Shown here piece after piece: positions 22,485 through 31,081 of a stretch of 39,820 bases of DNA (position 1 is the stretch's first letter; every line of letters starts with the position of its first letter). The stretch is from Candidatus Izemoplasma sp. (GTDB lineage Bacteria; Bacillota_I; Bacilli_A; Izemoplasmatales; Izemoplasmataceae), in NCBI GenBank assembly GCA_021736205.1, contig JAIPGF010000012.1, forward strand, positions 1 through 39,820. The letters are read 5' to 3'. Under the pieces are notes generated by a model. That model ran no database searches and was not told the origin of the DNA. It saw only the letters and a program-made list of their open reading frames with translations. The position numbers and the translations under genes were made by a program.

Positions 22485-24350
22485 ATGAATATACTAACAT
22501 TACATAACGTTAAAAAAGAATTCAATGCTGAAGTTCTTTTTAGAGATATATCATTTGATATAAATTCAAATGAAAAAATTGCATTAATTGGAAAAAATGG
22601 AACAGGAAAATCAACATTACTTAAAATGATTTTAAATGATTTACCAATTGATGAAGGAACAATTAATATCAATAATAAATCAAAAATTGGCTATTTATCA
22701 CAAACAGTTATTACAAACACATCTAACTCATTAAAAGATGAAATGTTAGAAGTCTATAAAGAAACGTTAAGAACTAAAGAAAATCTTAAAAAGCTTGCAA
22801 AAAAACTAAAAACAGATCCAAATAATGAACAATTATTAAATCAATATGCCAACTTAGAACATAACTTCTCTATTCAAGGCGGGTATGAATACCATTATAA
22901 AATAGAAACCATTCTAACAAAGTTTGGATTCTCTAAAGATATGTTTAAGCGTCCTATCACAACATTTAGTGGTGGCGAGAAAACACGTATTGCATTTGCT
23001 AAGTTACTCCTTATTAATCCCGATCTACTTATCTTAGATGAACCAACGAATCACTTAGATATTGAGATCATTGAATGGTTAGAGGATTACTTATCCAATT
23101 ACAATGGTGCTGTATTACTTGTGACACATGATAAATATTTCATTTCTAAAGTATGTCGTAAAATCATTGAGATTGATCAAAGAACGTCGCAAGTATATCA
23201 CGGAACCTTTAAAGACTATGAAGAAGAAAAAAGAAAACGTTACGAACTATTATTAAAACAATACAAACACCAACAAAAAGAAATAGCACATCTGCAAAGT
23301 TTTATCGACCGTTTTCGTTATAATGCCAAGCGTGCATCAATCGCAAAAGATAGACAAAAAAAGATAGATCGAATGGATAAAATTGATCGTCCAACACAAA
23401 CAAAACGCCATGTAAAAATGACAATGCAAGATGGGAAACTCACAGATGATGTTATTTTAACAGCAAAAAATGTGAGTATAGGCTATGATGAACCACTCTT
23501 AAGTAATATTAATTTTTCTATGCGTGGATTCGACAAACTAGCTATCATTGGTCCAAATGGAACCGGAAAAACAACGTTATTAAAAGTAATAGAGGGAAAA
23601 CTGCCTATATTTAACGGTAAAATCAATTTCTTAAAAGAGTTTAAAATTGGATATTTCGATCAAAATCAAAGTACCTTAAACTATCACAAAACAGTCTTTG
23701 AAGAAATTCATGATTATCATCCCACATTCACCATCGAAGATGTTCGAGGTCATGCAGCAAGATTTTTATTTTATGGAGAAGATCTAGATAAAAAGATCAG
23801 TATATTATCTGGTGGAGAAAAGGTAAGACTAGTGTTACTTTTACTTATGCTAAATCAACCAGAACTTCTTGTTTTAGATGAACCAACAAACCATCTAGAC
23901 ATAGAAACAAAATCAATTATTGAAGACGTGTTTGAGGCATTTAATGGACCAATTATATTTGTCTCGCATGACCGTTACTTCATCAACAAGATTGGGACAA
24001 AACTACTTTACATTCACAACGATAAAATGACAGAATTTGAGGGATCATATGATGATTACAGAGATAAATTACTAATCGAAAAAAACAGAAAAAAACGTAA
24101 AAAATCATCTAAAAAAAGCAACAAAAAAGTAACAACAAAAGACAAAATTAAAGTATTAGAATCATCAATCACAGTATTAGAAAAAGAAATAGAAACATTA
24201 AAAGAAAGTACCTACAAAGAAGAAAACATTGATGATTATGACTTTATTCACAAGACAAATAAAAAAATTGAACAATTGACAAAAGAGCTAGTACGCAAAG
24301 AAGAAACATATTTCGCGTTACTAGAAACACAAGAAGAGGTGTCGACATGA
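22485..24350 (+). CDS. ABC-F family ATPase (ribosome-associated, YdiF-like)
   Basis: A 621-residue protein with two tandem ATPase domains and no membrane segments. Walker A motifs are GKNGTGKS at 36-43 and GPNGTGKT at about 356-363, signatures are FSGGEK at 161-166 and LSGGEK at 441-446, and both Walker B motifs read LDEPTNHLD. The interdomain linker FIDRFRYNAKRASIAKDRQK and a charged, lysine-rich coiled-coil C-terminus (about residues 530-621) resemble B. subtilis YdiF. ABC-F proteins act in the ribosomal E site, relieving stalls or displacing antibiotics. The start is ATG 22485 because AAGGGGTG lies six bases upstream. Expression is probably controlled by the upstream attenuator, and the ATGA junction joins it to an exporter pair. 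Confidence 0.9.
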   Translation: MNILTLHNVKKEFNAEVLFRDISFDINSNEKIALIGKNGTGKSTLLKMILNDLPIDEGTININNKSKIGYLSQTVITNTSNSLKDEMLEVYKETLRTKENLKKLAKKLKTDPNNEQLLNQYANLEHNFSIQGGYEYHYKIETILTKFGFSKDMFKRPITTFSGGEKTRIAFAKLLLINPDLLILDEPTNHLDIEIIEWLEDYLSNYNGAVLLVTHDKYFISKVCRKIIEIDQRTSQVYHGTFKDYEEEKRKRYELLLKQYKHQQKEIAHLQSFIDRFRYNAKRASIAKDRQKKIDRMDKIDRPTQTKRHVKMTMQDGKLTDDVILTAKNVSIGYDEPLLSNINFSMRGFDKLAIIGPNGTGKTTLLKVIEGKLPIFNGKINFLKEFKIGYFDQNQSTLNYHKTVFEEIHDYHPTFTIEDVRGHAARFLFYGEDLDKKISILSGGEKVRLVLLLLMLNQPELLVLDEPTNHLDIETKSIIEDVFEAFNGPIIFVSHDRYFINKIGTKLLYIHNDKMTEFEGSYDDYRDKLLIEKNRKKRKKSSKKSNKKVTTKDKIKVLESSITVLEKEIETLKESTYKEENIDDYDFIHKTNKKIEQLTKELVRKEETYFALLETQEEVST

Positions 24351-26149
24351 AACGACTAAAACAATTTACAAAATGGATGAAAGGAAACTTACTCATCTTC
24401 AATATTGCAATTGTCTTACTTATTGGACTGCAATACTTTAGAACACTTACACCACTCTTCGTAACACACATTGTTGACAGTGTGTTTGGTAATGAAGAGA
24501 GTGTTTTACCAGGGTTTATAGAAAATCTTGTACAAGCAAACACCATTCAAAAACAACTATTATTAGTTGCTGTGGTGTTTGTATTATTTACATTATTCCG
24601 TGTGCTTATCATGTTTGGGCGACGTTTAATCAACGCGGTATTCACAGAAAACATCGCCTACAATATGAGAAACACTCTATATGATAAACTTCAAAACTTA
24701 TCATTTACATATCACTCACACGCCGAAACAGGCGACTTGATTCAACGTTGTACAACCGATGTTGAAACATATAGAGTATTTATTGGAGAACAATTGATTG
24801 AAGTATTTAGACTGTTATTTTTAATTGGATTTGCGATTTTTCAAATGAATAAATTAAGTCCAACAATGACACTTTATGCAATTATTATCACCCCCATTAT
24901 TTTCTTAACAAGTCTAATTTATTTTATGCTTGTTAAAAAACATTTTAAAATTGTTGAAGAAGCTGAAGGAAGCATGACCACAACCTTACAAGAAAGTGTT
25001 ACAGGTATTCGCGTCGTCAAAGCTTTCGCCAGTGAACAACATGAAATTGATAAATTTGATAAAAAATCAATGGATTATTATGAAAAAGATTATACCTTAT
25101 TAAAACTGATGGCTATTTACTGGGGAAGTACAGATTTTGTTATTTTTATCCAGTATGCCTTCACCCTAAGTTTTGGAATCTATTTTACAACTGAAGGTGT
25201 GATCACTTTAGGAACATTTATCGCCTTTTTGACTTATATAGGAATGGTTGTTTGGCCTTTAAGAAGACTTGGACGTATTGTTGGTGATTTTGGAAAAACC
25301 ACGGTTGCACTTGATCGTTTAGATGAAATCATGGACAAAGTTTCTGAACATGACAATGATGCGCAAAACACGCCTAAAATTGAAGGGGATATTCAATTCA
25401 AGAATGTTTCTTTTACATTCGAAGATGCCTCAACCCCCTTATTAAATGACGTATCTTTTAGTGTTAAAAAAGGAGAGACACTTGCTATTGTTGGAAAAAC
25501 AGGAAGCGGTAAATCAACATTGACCAATTTACTTATCCGTCTACTTGAAATTGATGATGGAGAAATCTTAATTGATGGAAAAAATATCCAAGATATTAAT
25601 AAAAAACACTTACGTAAACATATCGGGATCATTATGCAAGAACCATTCTTGTATAGTCGTACCCTACAAGAAAATATTGGAATTATGAATGAAAACGCAC
25701 CAACCGATAAAATACACCAAGCAGCCTCAATTGCAGCACTTCATGACGATGTTCAAGAACTTGAACGCGGATATAACACCATTGTTGGGGAACGTGGTGT
25801 AACATTAAGTGGTGGGCAAAAACAACGTGTCGCTATTGCCAGAATGTTAATTGATTCAAAACCAGTACTAATCTTTGATGATAGTTTAAGTGCTGTTGAT
25901 ACAGAGACAGATATTCAAATTAGAAATGCGCTTGATGAATACTGGCAAGACACAACTGTATTTATTATTACACACCGTATTACAACAGCGATGGAAGCAG
26001 ATAAAATCATCGTCTTAGAAGAAGGAAAAGTTAAAGAAATGGGTACTCACAAACAATTACTCAAAAATAAAGGCTTATATTCAGAACTATGGGATATTCA
26101 AACAAACATAGAATATGATTATGAGAAAATCAAGGAAGGAGTGAGATAA
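24347..26149 (+). CDS. Heterodimeric ABC exporter, degenerate-site subunit (pair 3)
   Basis: A 600-residue half-transporter. Walker A is GKTGSGKS at 383-390, the signature LSGGQ at 487-491, Walker B VLIFDD at 507-512 with Asp512 replacing the catalytic Glu, and the switch His H543 (ITHRIT) is kept. It is thus the degenerate-site partner. GAGGTG before the ATG lies in the end of the ABC-F gene, which it overlaps by four bases, and the following subunit begins on the base after its TAA. The operon therefore joins a ribosome-protection-type ABC-F to an exporter, a combination consistent with defence against a translation-targeting drug, although the substrate cannot be read from sequence. Confidence 0.9.
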   Translation: MKRLKQFTKWMKGNLLIFNIAIVLLIGLQYFRTLTPLFVTHIVDSVFGNEESVLPGFIENLVQANTIQKQLLLVAVVFVLFTLFRVLIMFGRRLINAVFTENIAYNMRNTLYDKLQNLSFTYHSHAETGDLIQRCTTDVETYRVFIGEQLIEVFRLLFLIGFAIFQMNKLSPTMTLYAIIITPIIFLTSLIYFMLVKKHFKIVEEAEGSMTTTLQESVTGIRVVKAFASEQHEIDKFDKKSMDYYEKDYTLLKLMAIYWGSTDFVIFIQYAFTLSFGIYFTTEGVITLGTFIAFLTYIGMVVWPLRRLGRIVGDFGKTTVALDRLDEIMDKVSEHDNDAQNTPKIEGDIQFKNVSFTFEDASTPLLNDVSFSVKKGETLAIVGKTGSGKSTLTNLLIRLLEIDDGEILIDGKNIQDINKKHLRKHIGIIMQEPFLYSRTLQENIGIMNENAPTDKIHQAASIAALHDDVQELERGYNTIVGERGVTLSGGQKQRVAIARMLIDSKPVLIFDDSLSAVDTETDIQIRNALDEYWQDTTVFIITHRITTAMEADKIIVLEEGKVKEMGTHKQLLKNKGLYSELWDIQTNIEYDYEKIKEGVR

Positions 26150-27958
26150 ATGACGCATTTCGAAGAAGAAGAATATACAGAAGCCAAATTTGACATAGAA
26201 GTTTGGAAAAAAATATTTAAACTAATGGCACCATTCAAAAACAATATTTATTTAGGAGTTGGTGCGGCAATTATACTCGCATTAATTGATGCGGTTTATC
26301 CACAAATAAACAAATATGCAATCGATGAAATCGCCGGCAACGGAAACACAGATTTACTTCCGTACTTTATTGGATTTTATGTCGTGATTATGATCGTTAT
26401 AGGATTTATGGTATTTAGCTTTATTATTAACGCAGGAAATGTCCAACGCAAACTGAGTTATGTTTTACGAAAAAAAGCATTTCAAAATTTACAAAGATTA
26501 CCATTCTCTTATTTTGATAAAACACCTGTCGGATGGATTATGGCCCGTATGACAAGTGATTCAAGAAAACTTAGTGATATCTTATCTTGGGGCTTAATTG
26601 ATTTATCCTGGGGACTCTTAATGATGATTTTCATTACCATCTTCATGTTATTGACAAACTTAAAACTGGCATTAATTGTACTGTCATTAATGCCTATATT
26701 AATTTATTTAAGCATTTATTTTAGAAAAAAAATATTACATGCGTATCGTAAAATTAGAAAAGAAAACTCGAAAATAACCGGCGCATTTAACGAAGGAATT
26801 ATGGGGGCAAAAACAACCAAAACACTCGTTTTAGAACAACAAAATTACAAAGATTTTGACAAACTAACGGGAACCATGAAACACCATTCAATTCGGGCAG
26901 CTATGTTCGCTGGTCTTTACTTTCCATCCATTTTATTTATCGCATCAATCGCAACAGGACTGGTTATGTATTATGGTGGAAATGACATCTTAGTTCATGG
27001 ATTACAATTTGGAACACTATATGTCTTTGTGGCATACATCGGTTCATTTTTCGAACCAGTTATGCAACTTGCTAATATCTTAGCGCGTTTTCAACAAGCC
27101 CAAGCCAGTGCTGAACGACTTATATCACTTATTGAAGAAGAACCAGAAATATGGGATGACAAAGACGTCATAGAAAAATATGGGGATGCCATCACCTTTA
27201 AGAAAGAAAACTGGGAAGAACTTCACGGTGATATTGAATTCAAAGATGTGACATTCCAATATGATAAAGGAGAAAAAGTACTCACAGATTTCAATCTTAC
27301 CATTAAACAAGGAGAAACCATTGCTATAGTAGGTCATACTGGCGCTGGAAAATCAACCATTGTTAATTTAATTTGTCGCTTCTATGAACCAACAGAAGGT
27401 AAAATATTAATTGATGGCAAAGATTACAAAAAACGATCTCTTGGGTGGTTACATGACAATTTAGGTTACGTCCTTCAATCACCACAACTATTTAGTGGAT
27501 CCATAGAAGATAACATTCGCTATGGTAAAAAAGATGCAACACTAGAAGAAATTAAACACGCAGCCAAACTAGTAGATGCCGACAAATTCATTGATTCATT
27601 TGATAATGGATATGACACAATCGTCGGAGAGGGTGGCGCAAGACTATCGGTTGGACAAAAACAACTAATCAGTTTTGCTAGAGCCTTAATCGCTGACCCA
27701 CGCATCTTAGTTCTTGACGAAGCAACTTCAAGCGTTGATACCCAAACAGAAAAGAGTCTTCAAAGAGCTATTGATGTGGTATTAGAAGGCCGAACAAGTT
27801 TTGTCATAGCCCATCGATTATCCACTATCACAAAAGCCGATAGAATTATTGTTTTAGAACGTGGTAAAATCATTGAATCTGGAACCCATTTAGATCTCAT
27901 TAACAACAAACAAAAGTACTACCAACTTTACACAAATCAGTTTATCGAAGAATCATAA
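26150..27958 (+). CDS. Heterodimeric ABC exporter, catalytic-site subunit (pair 3)
   Basis: A 602-residue half-transporter with an acidic N-terminus (HFEEEEYTEAKFD) before the first helix. Walker A is GHTGAGKS at 395-402, Walker B ILVLDE at 519-524 with catalytic E524, and the switch His is H555. The signature is LSVGQ at 499-503, again the degenerate version found in the second member of each pair here. About 20 residues (DDKDVIEKYGDAITFKKENW) are inserted between the membrane and ATPase domains, which the other two pairs lack. It abuts the previous gene with no spacer and is followed directly by a terminator. Confidence 0.9.
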   Translation: MTHFEEEEYTEAKFDIEVWKKIFKLMAPFKNNIYLGVGAAIILALIDAVYPQINKYAIDEIAGNGNTDLLPYFIGFYVVIMIVIGFMVFSFIINAGNVQRKLSYVLRKKAFQNLQRLPFSYFDKTPVGWIMARMTSDSRKLSDILSWGLIDLSWGLLMMIFITIFMLLTNLKLALIVLSLMPILIYLSIYFRKKILHAYRKIRKENSKITGAFNEGIMGAKTTKTLVLEQQNYKDFDKLTGTMKHHSIRAAMFAGLYFPSILFIASIATGLVMYYGGNDILVHGLQFGTLYVFVAYIGSFFEPVMQLANILARFQQAQASAERLISLIEEEPEIWDDKDVIEKYGDAITFKKENWEELHGDIEFKDVTFQYDKGEKVLTDFNLTIKQGETIAIVGHTGAGKSTIVNLICRFYEPTEGKILIDGKDYKKRSLGWLHDNLGYVLQSPQLFSGSIEDNIRYGKKDATLEEIKHAAKLVDADKFIDSFDNGYDTIVGEGGARLSVGQKQLISFARALIADPRILVLDEATSSVDTQTEKSLQRAIDVVLEGRTSFVIAHRLSTITKADRIIVLERGKIIESGTHLDLINNKQKYYQLYTNQFIEES

Positions 27959-27962
27959 GATT

Positions 27963-27988
27963 AAAAGGCGGAATTTTCCGTCTTTTTT
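27963..27988 (+). terminator. Intrinsic terminator of the ABC-F/exporter operon
   Basis: AAGGCGGAA at 27965-27973 pairs with TTCCGTCTT at 27976-27984 (one G-U; the innermost pair probably opens to enlarge the loop), followed by TTTT. It begins four bases after the stop codon. Confidence 0.75.
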
Positions 27989-28108
27989 CATTGTATAATT
28001 AAAATATTTATAAAATAAAAATAATTTAAATTTTCTATCTATCGCACAAACACTTACTTTTAGAGGTATAGTTCGAAAAATAAACTAATTTGCATACCAA
28101 ATAAACTC

Positions 28109-28136
28109 TTGTAAGGTCTTAACTGTTTGTTATAAT
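28109..28136 (+). promoter_or_regulatory. Promoter of the methyltransferase/respiratory-complex operon
   Basis: -35 TTGTAA at 28109-28114 and an extended -10 TGTTATAAT at 28128-28136 (TATAAT at 28131-28136), 16 bases apart. No other promoter or terminator is seen until 39780, so this probably drives the whole 11.6-kb operon. The AT-rich stretch 27989-28108 upstream shows no further clear structure. Confidence 0.7.
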
Positions 28137-28152
28137 GTTATTAGGTGATTTT

Positions 28153-29067
28153 ATGAATCCATTAGAATTATTTAATCATAGATTAAATAAAAGTCTAAAA
28201 ACCAACACACATAAATTTAGTGTTTTTAACAACATCATAAATCAAGCACTTAAAAATACTATCAGAACGTTAAAAAACAAACAAAATGCTTGTGTACTAG
28301 GCGCAGGGAAAATGCAAGAATTTTCCCTATCTTTTTTGTTGTCTAACTTTAAACGTGTATATGTAACAGATGTGGATTATAATACAATTAAAGAAGTGAC
28401 GACAACCATGGATTTAACCACCCAACAACAACAACGTCTTAAATTAAAACGCGTTGAATACACCGGGTTTGAACAAGCAAACTTTTTCACTGACTTCCAA
28501 ACAGAATTAAAAAACAGACAAACATATACTGAGATTGATGCCTTTTTAAATAAAAAATTACATCAGATAAAAGACTACCATTTCTTACCGAATATAACCT
28601 GTGATTTTGTCTATGTTAGTTTACTATATACACAACTTGTCTATTACCAACTACTTGAAGAATGTGCCAAATTGCGAACGCAAAATTATCCGGAACATTT
28701 ACTTAAATATATCGAAGAAACGATGCTTGACAAGATGATTTTAATTATCCAACAATTTAATAAAAACGTGCTAGATTTAGTCAATAATGATGGTATTTTA
28801 TTTGTCATTAGTGATATACTTGAAATAGACAACACATCTAAATTTTCGCGTCGCATTAAAAATGCAATTACCCATAAAGAAATAATGGATTCAATTTATC
28901 AAGAATATCAAGACGAATATGGCATGGGACTCGGAGATTTTGGACTTTATGATCTTGATCAAACACTAGAAACACGACTAGAAAAATGGCTGTTATGGCC
29001 TGTTTCTAATGAAAAAAATTACGTTGTTAAATTAAAAATTTATAATAAATTTAAAAAGGAGGAATAA
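28153..29067 (+). CDS. SAM-dependent methyltransferase-like protein heading the Mbx-type operon
   Basis: A 304-residue soluble protein. The segment ACVLGAGKMQEFSL at about 47-60 looks like the glycine-rich SAM-binding motif I, followed by VYVTDVDYN (69-77) with an acidic residue at the usual ribose-binding position. No catalytic motif I can name, such as NPPY, is visible, so both substrate and activity are unknown. The frame is open from 28135, but that ATG overlaps the -10 box; ATG 28153 has AGGTG five bases upstream. One base separates its stop from the MrpE-like gene and the next gene's AGGAGG lies in its coding end, so it is translated with the complex. It may be an assembly or modification factor, which is speculation. 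Confidence 0.5.
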   Translation: MNPLELFNHRLNKSLKTNTHKFSVFNNIINQALKNTIRTLKNKQNACVLGAGKMQEFSLSFLLSNFKRVYVTDVDYNTIKEVTTTMDLTTQQQQRLKLKRVEYTGFEQANFFTDFQTELKNRQTYTEIDAFLNKKLHQIKDYHFLPNITCDFVYVSLLYTQLVYYQLLEECAKLRTQNYPEHLLKYIEETMLDKMILIIQQFNKNVLDLVNNDGILFVISDILEIDNTSKFSRRIKNAITHKEIMDSIYQEYQDEYGMGLGDFGLYDLDQTLETRLEKWLLWPVSNEKNYVVKLKIYNKFKKEE

Positions 29068-29068
29068 T

Positions 29069-29554
29069 ATGAAACATATTGCTACATTTTTAGTGTTATT
29101 TGTAATTTATGGATTGCTGACGAACTTTGTTATAGATGAGTTACTCATTGGAGCGCTTGTAAGTTTAGTGTTAACTATTTTTATTGCTAAATATACAAAC
29201 TATTCTATCGACTATAAATTACCAATAAGACTTGCTGTATTCTTATTTGCTTATTTGCCTGTATTTTTCGGACAATTAGTGTTGGCGAATTTAGATGTAG
29301 CTAAACGTGTTTTAAGTCCAAAGATACCTTTAAATCCAGGATTTATTAAGGTAAAAACAGACTTAAAAGGAGATTTTGCAAAATTAACCTTAGCAAACTC
29401 CATTACACTTACCCCTGGAACTTTATCTGTTGATATAGATGGTGATTATCTTTATATTCATACCATTGATGTTAAAGAAAATGACCCAGCAAAATTCAGA
29501 CAACAGTTTACACAGTTGTTTGAAAAAATCTTAGGAGTGGTGTTCAATGATTAA
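29069..29554 (+). CDS. mrpE: MrpE/MnhE-like subunit (MbxA position)
   Basis: A 161-residue membrane protein with two to three N-terminal helices and a soluble C-terminal domain, as in MrpE/MnhE of sodium/proton antiporters and subunit A of Mbh and Mbx complexes. The conserved-looking region KLTLANSITLTPGTLSVDIDG (about 107-127), with ANSITLTPGT at its core, is the family hallmark. It is the first gene of the antiporter module, whose order here is E, F, G, D-like, E/B fusion, C, D, D. It overlaps the F subunit by eight bases. Its role in ion translocation is structural and poorly understood in all family members. Confidence 0.88.
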   Translation: MKHIATFLVLFVIYGLLTNFVIDELLIGALVSLVLTIFIAKYTNYSIDYKLPIRLAVFLFAYLPVFFGQLVLANLDVAKRVLSPKIPLNPGFIKVKTDLKGDFAKLTLANSITLTPGTLSVDIDGDYLYIHTIDVKENDPAKFRQQFTQLFEKILGVVFND

Positions 29555-29807
29555 TTATATTGTATTTGGGTTATTAGGTCTGGGATTATTGTTTGCCGTT
29601 ATACGTTTTGTTAAGGGGCCACAACTATCAGATAGAGTTGTGTCACTTGATACCTTTAATATGATTGTTATTGGATTAATTGTTCTAATAGCACTTGTGT
29701 ATAACAACAACTTATATCTAGATATTGCTATTGTATACAGTATCTTAGCCTTTTTAGAAACAATCGTGTTTGCACGATACTTGGAGGGAAGACATGGCAA
29801 TCATTAG
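29547..29807 (+). CDS. mrpF: MrpF/MnhF-like subunit (MbxB position)
   Basis: An 86-residue membrane protein with three helices. GPQLSDRVVSLDTF (about 25-38) is the GPxxxDRVxxLD motif of MrpF/MnhF. In Mrp antiporters and Mbh/Mbx complexes this subunit forms part of the ion-translocating membrane arm; its conserved Asp residues (here in SDR and LDT) are implicated in ion movement in homologues. It overlaps both neighbours, by eight bases with MrpE and by 14 with MrpG, consistent with coupled translation of equimolar subunits. Confidence 0.9.
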   Translation: MINYIVFGLLGLGLLFAVIRFVKGPQLSDRVVSLDTFNMIVIGLIVLIALVYNNNLYLDIAIVYSILAFLETIVFARYLEGRHGNH

Positions 29808-30123
29808 TCAAATATTTTTACTTTTAGGCGCTGTTTTTTATCTTCTTGGTGGACTTGGTATTTTACGTATGCCCGACACATTTGATCGTATTCAAGCAGG
29901 AACAAAAGCAACTACATTAGGAGCATTCTCCATCTTACTTGGTGTGGGATTCGCACAACCTGGTTGGTTACTTAAAATCGTTTTAATTATTATTTTTATT
30001 GCGATTAGTAATCCAATAGGATCTAGTGTTATCGCAAAAGCTACGTATAAATCTTATGAGAAGCCAACCAATTTAAAACGTGATGACATCAAAGAATTAT
30101 TTGGAGGTGAGATTAATGAGTGA
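29794..30123 (+). CDS. mrpG: MrpG/MnhG-like subunit (MbxC position)
   Basis: A 109-residue, three-helix membrane protein. LGILRMPDTFDRIQAGTKAT (about 21-40) is the unmistakable MrpG/MnhG signature RxPDxxxRxQAxTK. The frame is open eight codons further upstream, but ATG 29794 is chosen because GGAGGG at 29783-29788 is five bases upstream. The C-terminal tail KRDDIKELFGGEINE is soluble. Its TGA overlaps the next gene by eight bases. Confidence 0.9.
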   Translation: MAIISQIFLLLGAVFYLLGGLGILRMPDTFDRIQAGTKATTLGAFSILLGVGFAQPGWLLKIVLIIIFIAISNPIGSSVIAKATYKSYEKPTNLKRDDIKELFGGEINE

Positions 30124-30394
30124 GTTTTTAGCAAGTTTAGAATTTATTAACTATATAGAAATGGTTGTTAGTGTATTACTTGTTGTCTTAGCTATATTCA
30201 CACTTACCATGAAATCACTGATTAAATCAGTATTATTCTTATCTTCTTTAAGCATGTTAAGTGTGGTAAGTTTCGTGTTATTGAAAGCACCCGATGTTGC
30301 AATCACAGAAGCTGTCATTGGGAGTGGACTTGTCACAACACTCTTTGTCTTTACATTACTTTACGTTCATCAAAAGGAGCGTGATGTCTCATGA
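30116..30394 (+). CDS. MbhD-like (DUF4040, MrpA C-terminal-like) membrane subunit
   Basis: A 92-residue membrane protein with three helices. LLKAPDVAITEAVIGSGLVT (about 60-79) matches the APDVAxTEAxxGxG motif of MbhD/MbxD and of the C-terminal part of MrpA. In full-length Mrp systems this segment belongs to the giant MrpA; here it is a separate small gene, as in archaeal Mbh and Mbx complexes. The buried Asp and Glu of the motif are thought to lie on the ion path. ATG 30116 is chosen over an upstream ATG at 30080 because GGAGGTGA at 30103-30110 is five bases away. ATGA overlap with the next gene. Confidence 0.88.
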   Translation: MSEFLASLEFINYIEMVVSVLLVVLAIFTLTMKSLIKSVLFLSSLSMLSVVSFVLLKAPDVAITEAVIGSGLVTTLFVFTLLYVHQKERDVS

Positions 30395-31080
30395 AAAAAA
30401 TACTCGCATTTATTTTTGCTATAACACTTGGTGTGATGATTATTTTATCACTCAGTAATAACGAATTATTCACCGACTTCGGAGACACCAATCATTATGA
30501 TGGTATCTCTTCTGGATATATTACAAGTGAAGTTGGTGGCGATGAAGAACCAGCACTTGTTCCTGTCAATATCGTAACCGGTATCTTAGTTGATTACCGT
30601 GGATTTGACACATTAGGAGAAGTAACTGTCTTATTCGTCAGTTCAATTGGGGTGGCATTATTATTAGGTGTTGCTAGTCCTAAACGTATAAACTTAAACT
30701 TTAAACCTAACTTTATGTTAAGTGTGGGATCACGCGCTTTATTCGGAGTTATGTTTTTAACAGGAATCTATATTGTCTTACATGCCAAAACATCTCCAGG
30801 AGGGTCCTTTCCTGGTGGTGCGATGATTGCTAGTAGTATTTTAATTCTATACTTATCCAATGATACCTTTAGGACAGACGTCTCTAAATTTAAACTGGGT
30901 AAAAGTTTAGCAGCGAGTGGCTTTGTATTAGTTGGCCTTATTGGACTGCTATTCACGGGAGAATTTTTAGCAAACTTCCATCCCTTTATTATGGATACTA
31001 TTTTAGTACTTATCGCAATTGATGTAGCTGGTGGTATTGTTGGTATTATTGATAATTTCTTAACTGAGGAGCGTGTGTAA
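30391..31080 (+). CDS. MbhE-MrpB fusion subunit (MbxF position)
   Basis: A 229-residue membrane protein joining two units. The N-terminal part (to about residue 95) contains VNIVTGILVDYRGFDTLGE, the MbhE/MrpA-extreme-C-terminal motif. The C-terminal part contains HAKTSPGGSFPGGAMIAS (about 130-147), the HxxxPGGxFxGG motif of MrpB/MnhB. In Mrp antiporters the first part ends MrpA and the second is the MrpB subunit; archaeal Mbh carries them as separate E and F genes. A single reading frame spans both here, with no frameshift or internal ribosome site. It follows the D subunit by an ATGA overlap. Confidence 0.87.
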   Translation: MKKILAFIFAITLGVMIILSLSNNELFTDFGDTNHYDGISSGYITSEVGGDEEPALVPVNIVTGILVDYRGFDTLGEVTVLFVSSIGVALLLGVASPKRINLNFKPNFMLSVGSRALFGVMFLTGIYIVLHAKTSPGGSFPGGAMIASSILILYLSNDTFRTDVSKFKLGKSLAASGFVLVGLIGLLFTGEFLANFHPFIMDTILVLIAIDVAGGIVGIIDNFLTEERV

Positions 31081-31081
31081 T

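Noticed and set aside
22319-22507. 62-codon open frame (TTG start) across the ABC-F leader
   Set aside because: It has no ribosome site, runs through the attenuator terminator and into the ABC-F gene in another frame. The 35-codon ORF with a strong ribosome site explains the leader better.
27989-28108. Operator in the AT-rich region before the respiratory operon
   Set aside because: GGTAT...ATACC (about 28065-28099) is only partly symmetric and could arise by chance in AT-rich DNA.
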